A DNA stretch of 64,000 nucleotides from G963665085 sp963665085. Lineage in GTDB: Bacteria > Bacteroidota > Bacteroidia > Bacteroidales > JAAAOM01. Below, piece after piece: positions 23,747-31,781 of the stretch (position 1 is its first letter; every line of letters begins with the position of its first letter). Position numbers and translations under genes: made by a program. The stretch covers positions 2,604,001 to 2,668,000 of the forward strand of contig CAXXXS010000001.1 of assembly GCA_963665085.2 (NCBI GenBank), read 5' to 3'. Below the pieces are notes generated by a model. That model was not told where the DNA came from and did no database searches. It saw only the letters and a list, made by a program, of their open reading frames with translations.

Positions 23747-25084
23747 TTAAATTTGTATTGATTTTTTATTACAATTATCTAAGCATTCCCCACAAAAAAT
23801 ACAATCACTTTTGTTTATTACCGCTGATTTATCGGTATTTGTTATTGCAGCTGATTTACATATTTTAACACACTTATTACAACTTGTACATGATTGTTGA
23901 ATTGAAATTTTTTTTGCACCGGGTATAAAAGCTACCCATCCAAGAATTAAACCTACAGGACAGAAACTTCTGCAAAATGGCCTGTAAATTATTACAGATG
24001 AAATCAAAAGAATTCCCAGTAATACATATCCCAATGTGTTTGATGAAAATACATTAAAAGCTACTTTAAAGGGATCGTAATGAATAAAAATATTATTTCG
24101 GGTAATAAATAATTGTACAATCAGTATTATAAAAACTCCAATTTGAATTGATTTTAATATTTTTTGGTGTTTTTCTTTTCTCAGAAAATTAAGATGTGTT
24201 GCCCCAAATAAAAATTCCTGAAACGCACCCAAGTGACAAAGCCATCCACACCAAATTTTACCAAATACATAGGTTAAGGGAATCAAACCTAAAAACCACA
24301 AGGTTGATATCCATGTGATTTTATTGCCGAATGTCATTAAAAAGAAATTTTGCATGGATGAAATCATACACGGACAACCACCATGAATGAATCCCAGCCA
24401 TACCAACATGGCTAATAAAAATAAAGGCCTGAGTTTCCTGAAAGTTTTATTTTTGATAAAAAGGCCAATTACAATATAAAGAACCAAAAGAATTAATAAA
24501 TCAATAACAAGTTGATTATAAGTAGCCGGACTGGTTTCATTTTTCTTTGTAAGTTCCTCTGAAAATTTACCTTCTAAGGGCTCAGAGAATTCATCAAGTG
24601 ATTCGGAAAACTCATCGGAAACTTCTGTGAACTCATCGTCTGCCTTTGAGAATTCGTCGCCGGATTCAGAGAAATCATCTTCTACAGGCAGAAATTCATC
24701 ATCAGAAACATCAATAAATTCGTCCGTATTATTGATTGTATCTGTAATTGATATTGTGGATTCTGGTTCTTTAGCATTTTTATTAATAAATGATGTAGTA
24801 ACCAATGCAATTACCATGATACTTCCTGCTACTATTATAATTTTTTTCTTGTATACAGAGAAAAGATAAAAAGAAACCAATCCCAGTAACAGGCATATCG
24901 TAATTGTTCCTGATAAACTCGAATTTGACTGTCCCTCCTCATAATACAAAGGACAGCCATTACATTCTGAGTTTATAGTGTCACAGATTAGAACTTTATC
25001 ATCTTGTAAATGCGAATTTTTTATTTCAGGCTGAAAATTGGGGATTGCCAACCATAAAATACAAATTACTTTAAAAACAATCAT
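23747..25084 (-). CDS. NapH/NosR-like membrane ferredoxin with acidic heptad-repeat loop
   Basis: This 445-residue inner membrane protein has the C-terminal half of a NapH/NosR/YccM-type quinol-linked electron carrier: several helices, CGWLCHLGAFQEF (279-291), the CRSFCPVG motif (371-378) and two [4Fe-4S] motifs (first cysteines 399 and 428). The N-terminal half is unusual. Three hydrophobic segments, with a CNGC pair at 41-44, precede a loop (121-177) of about seven near-heptad repeats of the form DEFSES, with a phenylalanine roughly every seven residues between aspartates and glutamates. The protein probably passes electrons between the quinone pool and the exported ferredoxins encoded next to it. 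It overlaps the upstream gene by 4 bp. Confidence 0.85.
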   Translation of the reverse strand: MIVFKVICILWLAIPNFQPEIKNSHLQDDKVLICDTINSECNGCPLYYEEGQSNSSLSGTITICLLLGLVSFYLFSVYKKKIIIVAGSIMVIALVTTSFINKNAKEPESTISITDTINNTDEFIDVSDDEFLPVEDDFSESGDEFSKADDEFTEVSDEFSESLDEFSEPLEGKFSEELTKKNETSPATYNQLVIDLLILLVLYIVIGLFIKNKTFRKLRPLFLLAMLVWLGFIHGGCPCMISSMQNFFLMTFGNKITWISTLWFLGLIPLTYVFGKIWCGWLCHLGAFQEFLFGATHLNFLRKEKHQKILKSIQIGVFIILIVQLFITRNNIFIHYDPFKVAFNVFSSNTLGYVLLGILLISSVIIYRPFCRSFCPVGLILGWVAFIPGAKKISIQQSCTSCNKCVKICKSAAITNTDKSAVINKSDCIFCGECLDNCNKKSIQI

Positions 25085-25455
25085 TCTCTTTTAATTTCAA
25101 TACTACCATATCCTCCTTCTTTGTGGCATGAACGTGTGGCAGACAAAAGGCTTTTGTTTTTATTGTCTTCTGTAATTTTAATTTTAATTTTCCGGGTATA
25201 TTTCATTTCTGAAACTTTATTCCATTTAGTTGCTCCTAAAACCTCAATTCCCTGGTAATTAAATTTTGTGTCATCTAAAGAAACATGGCAATGACCATGA
25301 GTAAAAATAACTTCAACTTCAACAACTAATTCATCTCCTACTGAGTAGGCTTTTTTTGAGTCTCCTTCAACGTTAAACTTTATTTCACAAGCTAATACAT
25401 TAGCAGAAACAACGAATAACAAAGCAAATACTATTAAAATTTTATTGTTTTTCAT
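25081..25455 (-). CDS. Small exported protein with His/Cys cluster, first gene of the Fe-S operon
   Basis: This 124-residue protein starts at the ATG at 25453-25455, where MKNNKILIV begins a good signal peptide ending NVLAC (about 22). A longer frame opens at 25500, but a -7-like element at 25504-25511 on this strand would place transcription start too close, favouring the shorter form. The mature protein is beta-rich and carries H53-G-H-C-H57 and C110-H111, candidate metal or redox ligands. It is homologous to the 20622-20993 product, which lacks these ligands. A DsbD-alpha-like fold is possible. It overlaps the NapH-like gene by 4 bp. Confidence 0.75.
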   Translation of the reverse strand: MKNNKILIVFALLFVVSANVLACEIKFNVEGDSKKAYSVGDELVVEVEVIFTHGHCHVSLDDTKFNYQGIEVLGATKWNKVSEMKYTRKIKIKITEDNKNKSLLSATRSCHKEGGYGSIEIKRE

Positions 25456-25503
25456 CTCTCTTAGATTATTTACGGTAAAAGTATTTTTCGCATTTCTCAT
25501 CTA

Positions 25504-25511
25504 CAAAACTA
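25504..25511 (-). promoter_or_regulatory. Possible -7 element for the Fe-S operon
   Basis: TAGTTTTG on the minus strand matches TAnnTTTG and lies about 50 bp before the chosen start of the first operon gene. No TTTG at the proper -33 distance was found, so this is a weak call. Confidence 0.3.
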
Positions 25512-25716
25512 ATAGATAAGTTTTGATTTTTAGTAGACCAATAGAAATATAATATCGTTATTTAGTTTATTATTAATATGTTAATATTATTTAGATTAAA
25601 TAAACATACAGGTATTTATCTGTGTAAATATTAACATTTCAACATATTTTATAAAAAATTATAATTTCTTTCTTGAAAAAAGATAGAATGTGCTACGTTT
25701 ACCAAATATTTGTAGA

Positions 25717-26619
25717 ATGGGTACTGTTAATAATCTCGGTGAATTAGCTGCTTTACTAACTGCTATATTTTGGACAGTTACAGCACTTGCTTTTGAATCA
25801 GCAAGTGTAAAAGTTGGTTCTTTATCTGTTAATGTAATTCGTTTGTTTTTTGCCTTATTCTTTTTGAGTATATATACTTTTATAGCAAGAGGTATTCCTT
25901 TTCCGGTAGATGCTAGTCAGTATCAGTGGTTTTGGCTGTTCTTGTCAGGGTTGGTAGGTTTTGTGTTTGGAGATTTATTCCTTTTTAAATCTTATACAAT
26001 TATAGGCTCCCGTTTTTCTATGTTAATAATGACACTTGTTCCCCCAATTGCAGCATTTTTAGGCTGGTTAATTTTGGGAGAATGTCTTACGTTTTACAAT
26101 TATTTGGGAATGACTTTAACGTTTTTTGGGATTGTTCTAGCGATATTTAGCAAAGAATCAAAAAAATCAAAATTTAAATTAAAGTTATCTCCAAAAGGAA
26201 TTCTGTTTGCTTTTGGTGGTGCAGTTGGCCAGGCATCAGGCTTGGTACTTAGTAAGTATGGGATGAAAGATTACGATCCTTTTGCCGCCACGCAAATTAG
26301 GATAGTTGCCAGTATAATTGGTTTTTCAATACTTGTTACATATTTAAAGAGATGGCCGCGTGTAATAGAAGCCTTATCGCATAAAAAAGCGATGAGAGGT
26401 ATTACAATAGGTTCATTTTTTGGGCCTTTTCTTGGTGTATCTTTTTCTTTGCTGGCTGTTAAGTATACAGAAACTGGTATTGCATCCACAATTATGGCTA
26501 TTGTTCCCGTATTGATTATTCCACCAGCCATATTAATTTATAAGCAAAGAATTACTGTGTTAGAGATTATTGGTGCTGTTTTGAGTGTCTGTGGAGTAGC
26601 CATGTTCTTTATTAAATAA
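25717..26619 (+). CDS. EamA/DMT-family transporter
   Basis: This protein of about 300 residues has ten predicted transmembrane segments arranged as two EamA repeats (about 4-140 and 160-300). Recognisable pieces are ALLTAIFWTVTALAFESASVKVG, the end of repeat one near FFGIVLAIFSKESKK, and GIASTIMAIVPVLIIPPAILIYKQ in repeat two. It is a drug/metabolite-type exporter with unknown substrate. The frame opens at a GTG at 25690. I chose the ATG at 25717 because the family begins just there. It is divergent from the Fe-S operon and is followed by a 280-bp spacer before the LacI gene. Confidence 0.88.
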   Translation: MGTVNNLGELAALLTAIFWTVTALAFESASVKVGSLSVNVIRLFFALFFLSIYTFIARGIPFPVDASQYQWFWLFLSGLVGFVFGDLFLFKSYTIIGSRFSMLIMTLVPPIAAFLGWLILGECLTFYNYLGMTLTFFGIVLAIFSKESKKSKFKLKLSPKGILFAFGGAVGQASGLVLSKYGMKDYDPFAATQIRIVASIIGFSILVTYLKRWPRVIEALSHKKAMRGITIGSFFGPFLGVSFSLLAVKYTETGIASTIMAIVPVLIIPPAILIYKQRITVLEIIGAVLSVCGVAMFFIK

Positions 26620-26816
26620 ACTTTATAGATATAGTATTCTAGATTGAATCAATTTATAGATTTAGTTCTATTGCCTTTCTTTTAATAAAACACGGAAGTA
26701 CAGTCTGTTTAAATTAATAATAATTTTTTGTGTTCATATGTTTAAATAAATGCTAAAATGTTTAATCATTGTAAATATTTAAATAACAGTAATTTAAAAT
26801 TATTTTGAGTTTTTGT

Positions 26817-26857
26817 TTTGTTTTTAAATGTTAAAATAATATTTTTGAATCGATTTA
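26817..26857 (+). promoter_or_regulatory. LacI-gene promoter with overlapping operator
   Basis: TTTG (26817-26820), 19 bp, then TATTTTTG (26840-26847) is an exact match to the Bacteroidota promoter. Directly behind it is AATCGATT (26848-26855), a palindrome with the central CG expected of LacI-family operators. The regulator gene begins 45 bp further on, so autorepression is likely. Confidence 0.6.
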
Positions 26858-26901
26858 ATTTTGCTGTATATCAGTGAATATTACTAGCTAAATCAATTAA
26901 T

Positions 26902-27915
26902 GTGGCAAAAAAAACTTCAATAAGTGACATAGCAAATAAATTAGGCGTGTCAAATACCTTGGTTTCTTTGGTGTTGAATGGTAAGCATAAGGAAAATCGT
27001 ATTGGTGATGATATCGCATCAAAGGTGTTGGAGGTAGCCAGGGAATTAAATTATAAACCCAATCAACTTGCCCGAAGCTTACGTATGGGGCATACAAAAT
27101 TAATTGGGTTAGTTGTTGCCGATATTGCCAATGAGTTTTTTGCCAAATACGGAAGGGCTGTTGAGGACGAAGCTAATAAAATGGGGTATACAACCATCTT
27201 CTGTAGTTCAGATGAAGATGATGATAAAACAGAAAGAATTGTAGAAACTTTACTTGACAGGCAGGTGGATGGTATTATTTTAACGCCAACACTCGGTAGT
27301 AAAGAGCTGGTTCTAAAGTTAAAGAAAGCAAATGTTCCGCTTGTTTTATTCGATAGGTATTTCCCTAAAATAAAAACAAGCAATATACTTACAGATAACT
27401 TCGAAGCATCTAAAAGGGCAGTTAATCACCTTATTGATAAGGGATACACAAAGATAGGACAGCTAATTTATGCTCCTGAGTTAATCCAGATGAAACAGAG
27501 AATTGATGGGTATAAAGCAGCATTAAAAGACAACAAAATTCGTTTTAGCAATGAATGGCTAAAAATTATAAGATTTGAAAATTTTCAGGAAGATGTTGCT
27601 GTTGCTGTTAATGATTTACTAACATTTCCTGTAAATGTTCAGGCAATAATATTTTCATCGGGAAAATTAGCTGCAACAGGATTAAAAAAGATACGGGAAA
27701 TGCGCAAAAGAATACCGATGGACGTGGCTGTAATAGCTTTTGACGACAATGAATTATATCAACTGCATTCAACTCCAATATCGGCTATTTTACAGCCAAT
27801 CGATCAGATGGGTAAAAAATCTGTTCAGATGTTAGTTGATCAAATTGAGAATAAGGAACAAACGCAAGAGACAATAATGTTACCAACAGAATTTATAAGT
27901 CGTGAATCTTGTTGA
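26902..27915 (+). CDS. LacI-family transcriptional regulator
   Basis: This 337-residue regulator has an N-terminal helix-turn-helix (SISDIANKLGVSNTLVSLVLNG, about 5-26) and hinge helix (NQLARSLRMGHT, about 54-65). A periplasmic-binding-like sensor domain follows with DRQVDGIILTP and the ILQPIDQMG segment. It starts with GTG at 26902. An ATG two bases earlier is in another frame and stops quickly. It heads a co-oriented set of alpha-galactosidase, mutarotase and sugar transporter genes, and so probably senses galactose or a derived sugar. Its promoter carries a LacI-like palindrome (26848-26855). The effector is inferred from context only. Confidence 0.93.
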   Translation: MAKKTSISDIANKLGVSNTLVSLVLNGKHKENRIGDDIASKVLEVARELNYKPNQLARSLRMGHTKLIGLVVADIANEFFAKYGRAVEDEANKMGYTTIFCSSDEDDDKTERIVETLLDRQVDGIILTPTLGSKELVLKLKKANVPLVLFDRYFPKIKTSNILTDNFEASKRAVNHLIDKGYTKIGQLIYAPELIQMKQRIDGYKAALKDNKIRFSNEWLKIIRFENFQEDVAVAVNDLLTFPVNVQAIIFSSGKLAATGLKKIREMRKRIPMDVAVIAFDDNELYQLHSTPISAILQPIDQMGKKSVQMLVDQIENKEQTQETIMLPTEFISRESC

Positions 27916-27936
27916 GTAAAGATTAAATATGATAAC

Positions 27937-27944
27937 TAACGTTA
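27937..27944 (+). promoter_or_regulatory. Possible second LacI-type operator
   Basis: TAACGTTA, with central CG and partly symmetric flanks (AACTAAC/GTTAACT), lies 7 bp before the DUF4185-like gene. It is weak on its own. Position between regulator and target genes is the only support. Confidence 0.25.
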
Positions 27945-27951
27945 ACTACTA

Positions 27952-29178
27952 ATGAAGAGGAGAACATTAAATTTAGCACTAGCTGTGTTACTTGTTTTAA
28001 TAGCATGTAAAGAGCAAAAAAAACCAATAGATGTCGAATTACGCTATGAAACATTAATCAGGCCGGAGGGAAGGGGAGATAACTGGTGTATGACCTGGTG
28101 TGCTGATGGTAGCCAGATAACTTCAATGGATGATGGGAATTGGAATGAACCAGGTGGAGAAAATAAGTATCATAACAATATATATCGGATTGTTGGAGAG
28201 AAAGATAGTTTTCAACGAGAAGATATTCCCGGATATCCTAAGTTTACCGTTGAAGGAGAAGGATGGTTCGGTTATGGTGTTTACTCTGTAGAAGGTACTT
28301 TATATTCTTTAGTTGCCCGAACCCCTCGTGAAAGATGGGGGATTCCGTTTGTGGGGCTAAAAATATTAAAGTCAACAGACAATGGTGAATCATGGTATAG
28401 TGTTAATAGTAAAGGAGAAGAACGACTTGTTGAACCGTACGATGAAGAAGCTAAAGAAGCTGATGGAGCAGAAGACATGTTTTTTGCAAAAGAATATGAG
28501 CAAGTTGTTAATGGAGATACGGCCTATCCTTTTGTTTTCTGTTCGTTCGTTCAGTGTGGGCAAAATAACTCAGCAGCAAAAGATGACTATGTTTATGTTT
28601 ATTCTCCTGAACCTCAGGCTAATGAGGTGTCTCTAGTACGAGTTAACAAAACTGAAGTTTCGATACGGGATAAATGGGAGTATTTTGCCGGATGGGATGG
28701 CGAAAATCCTACCTGGACCAATAATATAACAGAGAGAAAACCAGCGCATGTTTTCCCGGAAAAGAATGATAGCGATGAATATTTTGGATGGTATTCCTGG
28801 TTACCATCAGTGGTATGGAATGAAGGTCTGGGGTTGTATATAATGGCTAATGGAGGAACTTATGCAGGTGATAGATTTTCTACTGCTCCGGATGATTACT
28901 ATCAAAGCCCGATGCATTTTAAAACAGGAAGTTTGGGTTTCTGGTACTCAGAAAATCCTTATGGGCCATGGAAACAATTCTATTATTCAGATTATTGGAT
29001 AGTTGATGATGAGGGAAATCGTACGTATCAACCTAAATTATCCCCAAAATGGATTAGTGAAGATGGTACTGAAATGGTGCTTGTATGGTCTGATGCAATG
29101 AAAAATGAAGAAGGGCGATCACACTCCGTTAATTATAAATGGAATCAAATGGATATTAAAATAATACTGGAACCCTAA
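27952..29178 (+). CDS. DUF4185-like lipoprotein (predicted beta-propeller)
   Basis: This 408-residue protein has a lipoprotein signal (about 1-19, lipobox VLIAC). The mature part opens with a GDNWCMTWCADGSQI segment and later has STDNGESW, SWLPSVVWNEGLGLYIMANGG and GFWYSENPYGPWKQF. This is the layout of DUF4185-type proteins, which are related to five-bladed glycoside hydrolase propellers. It probably binds or cleaves a glycan at the cell envelope. It follows the LacI gene by 36 bp and precedes the GH27 gene by 49 bp, and so belongs to the galactoside locus. Catalytic residues could not be assigned. Confidence 0.75.
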   Translation: MKRRTLNLALAVLLVLIACKEQKKPIDVELRYETLIRPEGRGDNWCMTWCADGSQITSMDDGNWNEPGGENKYHNNIYRIVGEKDSFQREDIPGYPKFTVEGEGWFGYGVYSVEGTLYSLVARTPRERWGIPFVGLKILKSTDNGESWYSVNSKGEERLVEPYDEEAKEADGAEDMFFAKEYEQVVNGDTAYPFVFCSFVQCGQNNSAAKDDYVYVYSPEPQANEVSLVRVNKTEVSIRDKWEYFAGWDGENPTWTNNITERKPAHVFPEKNDSDEYFGWYSWLPSVVWNEGLGLYIMANGGTYAGDRFSTAPDDYYQSPMHFKTGSLGFWYSENPYGPWKQFYYSDYWIVDDEGNRTYQPKLSPKWISEDGTEMVLVWSDAMKNEEGRSHSVNYKWNQMDIKIILEP

Positions 29179-29227
29179 GCATTACAATAATTAACATTAA
29201 AATATTCTAATCTAAAAATTTATTAAA

Positions 29228-30430
29228 ATGAAAAAGCTCTTTTTGTTTGTGCTTGTAAGTGTATTCAATCTAGGGATATACGCACAAAAGTTTGAGAACA
29301 TTGCATTAACACCTCCAATGGGATGGAGTAGCTGGAACTATTTTGGAAGAGAAATTACAGAAGGTGATGTAAGGGCAATGGCAGATGCTATGGTAGAAAC
29401 TGGTCTCAGAGATGCGGGATATGAATATATAAATGTTGATGATACCTGGCAGTTTGATCGAGATGCAGAAGGAAATATACTTGCCGATCCTGAAAGATTT
29501 CCTTCCGGAATGAAAGCGCTGGCAGATTATGTCCATTCAAAAGGTTTGAAGTTTGGTGTTTACTCATGTGCCGGAGTGAAAACATGTGTTGGCTTACCCG
29601 GCAGTCGGGGGTATGAATTTCAGGATGCACGTACATATGCATCTTGGGGTGTTGATTTTTTGAAATATGATTTTTGTTATGCAGATATTGATGGTCAGAA
29701 TTCATATGCATCCTATAAACTAATGCGTGATGCATTGTATAAAGCGGGAAAGCCAATCGTTTTTAGCCTTTGTGAATGGGGAACAACAAAACCATGGACA
29801 TGGGCAAAAGAAGTAGGACATTTGTATCGTACGACGATTGATATTACAGATTGTGCTGAATGTTTGCTTGTGACAGGGGCCCGGGGATGGTTAAATATCC
29901 TCGATGAATCAGCTCCGATATGGAAACATAATGGTCCGGGACATTGGAACGATCCGGATATGCTTGAAGTAGGGAATGGAGGATTAACGCCACTAGAAAA
30001 TAAATCTCACTTTACGATGTGGTGTATGTTATCGGCTCCTTTGATTTTAGGAAACGATTTAGCAAATATGGATGCTGACGTTTTGAAACTGATAACCAAT
30101 AAAGATTTACTTGCAATCGATCAGGATCCTTTAGGACAGTCAGCATATCGTTACATAGAAGATGAAGAGATCGATGTTTGGATCAAGCAATTGGAAGGAG
30201 ATAAATGGGCCATTGCTGTTTTAAATACAAGTGAGGATACAAAAGATTTTCATATTCCGTGGAATATATACTATATGACTCGTGTTTTTCAGGAAAAATT
30301 TAATGCTGTAGACAAGTACAAACTTTACAATGTTTGGGATAAAAAAGAATGGGGAACTACAGATGATGAATTGAAAGGCACCCTTGAAGGTAGAGATGTT
30401 TTATTATTTGTGTTATCACCTGTGAAATAA
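29228..30430 (+). CDS. Secreted GH27 alpha-galactosidase
   Basis: This 400-residue enzyme has a signal peptide (1-20, ending IYAQ) and a GH27 barrel beginning PPMGWSSWNYFG (29-40). By comparison with rice and human enzymes, the nucleophile is D148 in FLKYDFC and the acid/base is D205 in YRTTIDITD. WNDPDMLEVGN (240-250) is also diagnostic, and the C-terminal 100 residues form the usual beta-sandwich. It releases terminal alpha-linked galactose, probably in the periplasm. Alpha-N-acetylgalactosaminidase activity occurs in the same family and cannot be excluded. The mutarotase and sugar porter genes downstream would handle the released sugar. The stop codon lies in the loop of a palindrome (30421-30437). 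Confidence 0.92.
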   Translation: MKKLFLFVLVSVFNLGIYAQKFENIALTPPMGWSSWNYFGREITEGDVRAMADAMVETGLRDAGYEYINVDDTWQFDRDAEGNILADPERFPSGMKALADYVHSKGLKFGVYSCAGVKTCVGLPGSRGYEFQDARTYASWGVDFLKYDFCYADIDGQNSYASYKLMRDALYKAGKPIVFSLCEWGTTKPWTWAKEVGHLYRTTIDITDCAECLLVTGARGWLNILDESAPIWKHNGPGHWNDPDMLEVGNGGLTPLENKSHFTMWCMLSAPLILGNDLANMDADVLKLITNKDLLAIDQDPLGQSAYRYIEDEEIDVWIKQLEGDKWAIAVLNTSEDTKDFHIPWNIYYMTRVFQEKFNAVDKYKLYNVWDKKEWGTTDDELKGTLEGRDVLLFVLSPVK

Positions 30431-30560
30431 TTTCACAGAATACTTCAGGAGGCTGTCTAAAAAGAAATTTGACAAGTCTAGGATATAGTTTGGTTGCGAC
30501 AATAATTGATTTATATACCCATAAATTAATAATCAAATGACTTTTCTGATAGCCTCTTTT
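30421..30560 (+). terminator. Palindrome over the GH27 stop and a GAGGCTGTC-type inverted pair
   Basis: TGTGAAA (30421-30427) and TTTCACA (30431-30437) bracket the TAA stop. Further on, AGGAGGCTGTCTAAAAAG (30447-30464) is imperfectly complementary to CTTTTCTGATAGCCTCTT (30541-30558), which ends in a run of T. A similar GAGGTTGTC hairpin terminates transcription at 34123-34178. It may be a terminator or a small mobile-type repeat between GH27 and the mutarotase gene. Confidence 0.45.
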
Positions 30561-30599
30561 TTTTAATTCCTAAAAAAGTATAATAATTCGAGAAGAGAA

Positions 30600-31769
30600 A
30601 TGAAAACGAAATCTAAAACAAATATTGGTTTACACTTTTTGTTAGTTGGGCTTCTGTTAGCTTCTGCTTCATCATGTAAAATCAAACAAGAAAAAGAATC
30701 AGTTATGAATGTTACAAAAAAAGATTTTGGAATAACAATAGACGGAAATCCTGTCTCTTTATTCCTGTTGAAAAATAACAACGGGATGGAGGTAGAAATT
30801 ATAGAATATGGAGCAATTGTTAAAAGCATAAAAACTCTGGATAAGAATAATCAATTAACAGATATCACCCTTGGTTACGATACACTTTCTGGTTACGAAC
30901 AAGATTCATATTATTTTGGATCTACTATTGGTCGTGTTGCCAATAGAATTGGTGGGGCCAGTGTTATTATTGAGGGGGAAGTCTATGATTTAGCAAAAAA
31001 CACATTGCCCGATTTTGGCCCCAATCATCTTCACGGGGGTAATAAAGGATTTAATAAAGTTTTATGGAAAGGTGAAAAATTTGAGAATGAAAAAGAAGTT
31101 GGAGTTAAATTATTTTACCTAAGCGAAGATGGAGAAGAAAGGTACCCGGGCAATGTTTCCTGTGAAGTAATTTATTCGTTAAATGATGACAATCAATTAA
31201 AGATCGACATGAAGGCAACTACTGATCAAATTACATTGGTCAATCTTACTCACCACAGTTATTTTAACCTGTCTGGTGAAGGAAGTGGGACTGTACTTGA
31301 TCAGGAGGTAATGATAAATGCAGATAAATATACAGTTGCTGATGAGGATTTAATTCCTACTGGAGAGATACTTGAAGTTGATAGTCTATCAGTTGATTTT
31401 AAAATGCAAAGAACCGTTGGTTCTCGTTTGGATGAAATGCAAAAAACAAAATTTAAGGGCTATGATTTAAATTATGTTATAAATCATACCGAACCAGGAA
31501 AACTTGAATTAGCAGCCAGAGCAGATGACCCTGCTAGTGGACGTATAATGGAAGTTTATACGACACAGCCGTGTATGCATTTTTATACAAGTAATTTTTT
31601 GGAAGGTAAACCAGGAAAAGGAGGCAAACAATACAATCAATATGGTGCATTTTGTTTCGAGCCACAAGGATATCCGGATGCGCCCAATAAACCAGCTTTT
31701 GAATCTGTTGAATTGAAACCGGGAGAAACATACAACCAGGTAATTATTTATCAATTCACTAACAAATAA
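30600..31769 (+). CDS. galM: Exported aldose 1-epimerase (galactose mutarotase), lipoprotein
   Basis: This 389-residue galactose mutarotase interconverts alpha and beta anomers. Catalytic residues expected for the family are visible: the histidine in NHLHGG, the acid histidine in LTHHSYFNLSG and the base glutamate in CFEPQGYPD. Unlike cytoplasmic GalM it carries a lipoprotein signal ending ASASSC (about 26), so it works outside the cytoplasm, directly after GH27 releases galactose. About 345 residues of catalytic domain remain, the usual length. It lies 170 bp after GH27 and 12 bp before the unknown 311-aa gene. Confidence 0.93.
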   Translation: MKTKSKTNIGLHFLLVGLLLASASSCKIKQEKESVMNVTKKDFGITIDGNPVSLFLLKNNNGMEVEIIEYGAIVKSIKTLDKNNQLTDITLGYDTLSGYEQDSYYFGSTIGRVANRIGGASVIIEGEVYDLAKNTLPDFGPNHLHGGNKGFNKVLWKGEKFENEKEVGVKLFYLSEDGEERYPGNVSCEVIYSLNDDNQLKIDMKATTDQITLVNLTHHSYFNLSGEGSGTVLDQEVMINADKYTVADEDLIPTGEILEVDSLSVDFKMQRTVGSRLDEMQKTKFKGYDLNYVINHTEPGKLELAARADDPASGRIMEVYTTQPCMHFYTSNFLEGKPGKGGKQYNQYGAFCFEPQGYPDAPNKPAFESVELKPGETYNQVIIYQFTNK

Positions 31770-31781
31770 TTAAGAAAAAAA

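Noticed and set aside
24627..24869. 80-codon Ser-rich plus-strand frame opposite the acidic heptad repeats
   Set aside because: It is the complement of the repeated GAA/TCT codons of the NapH-like gene and has no independent support.
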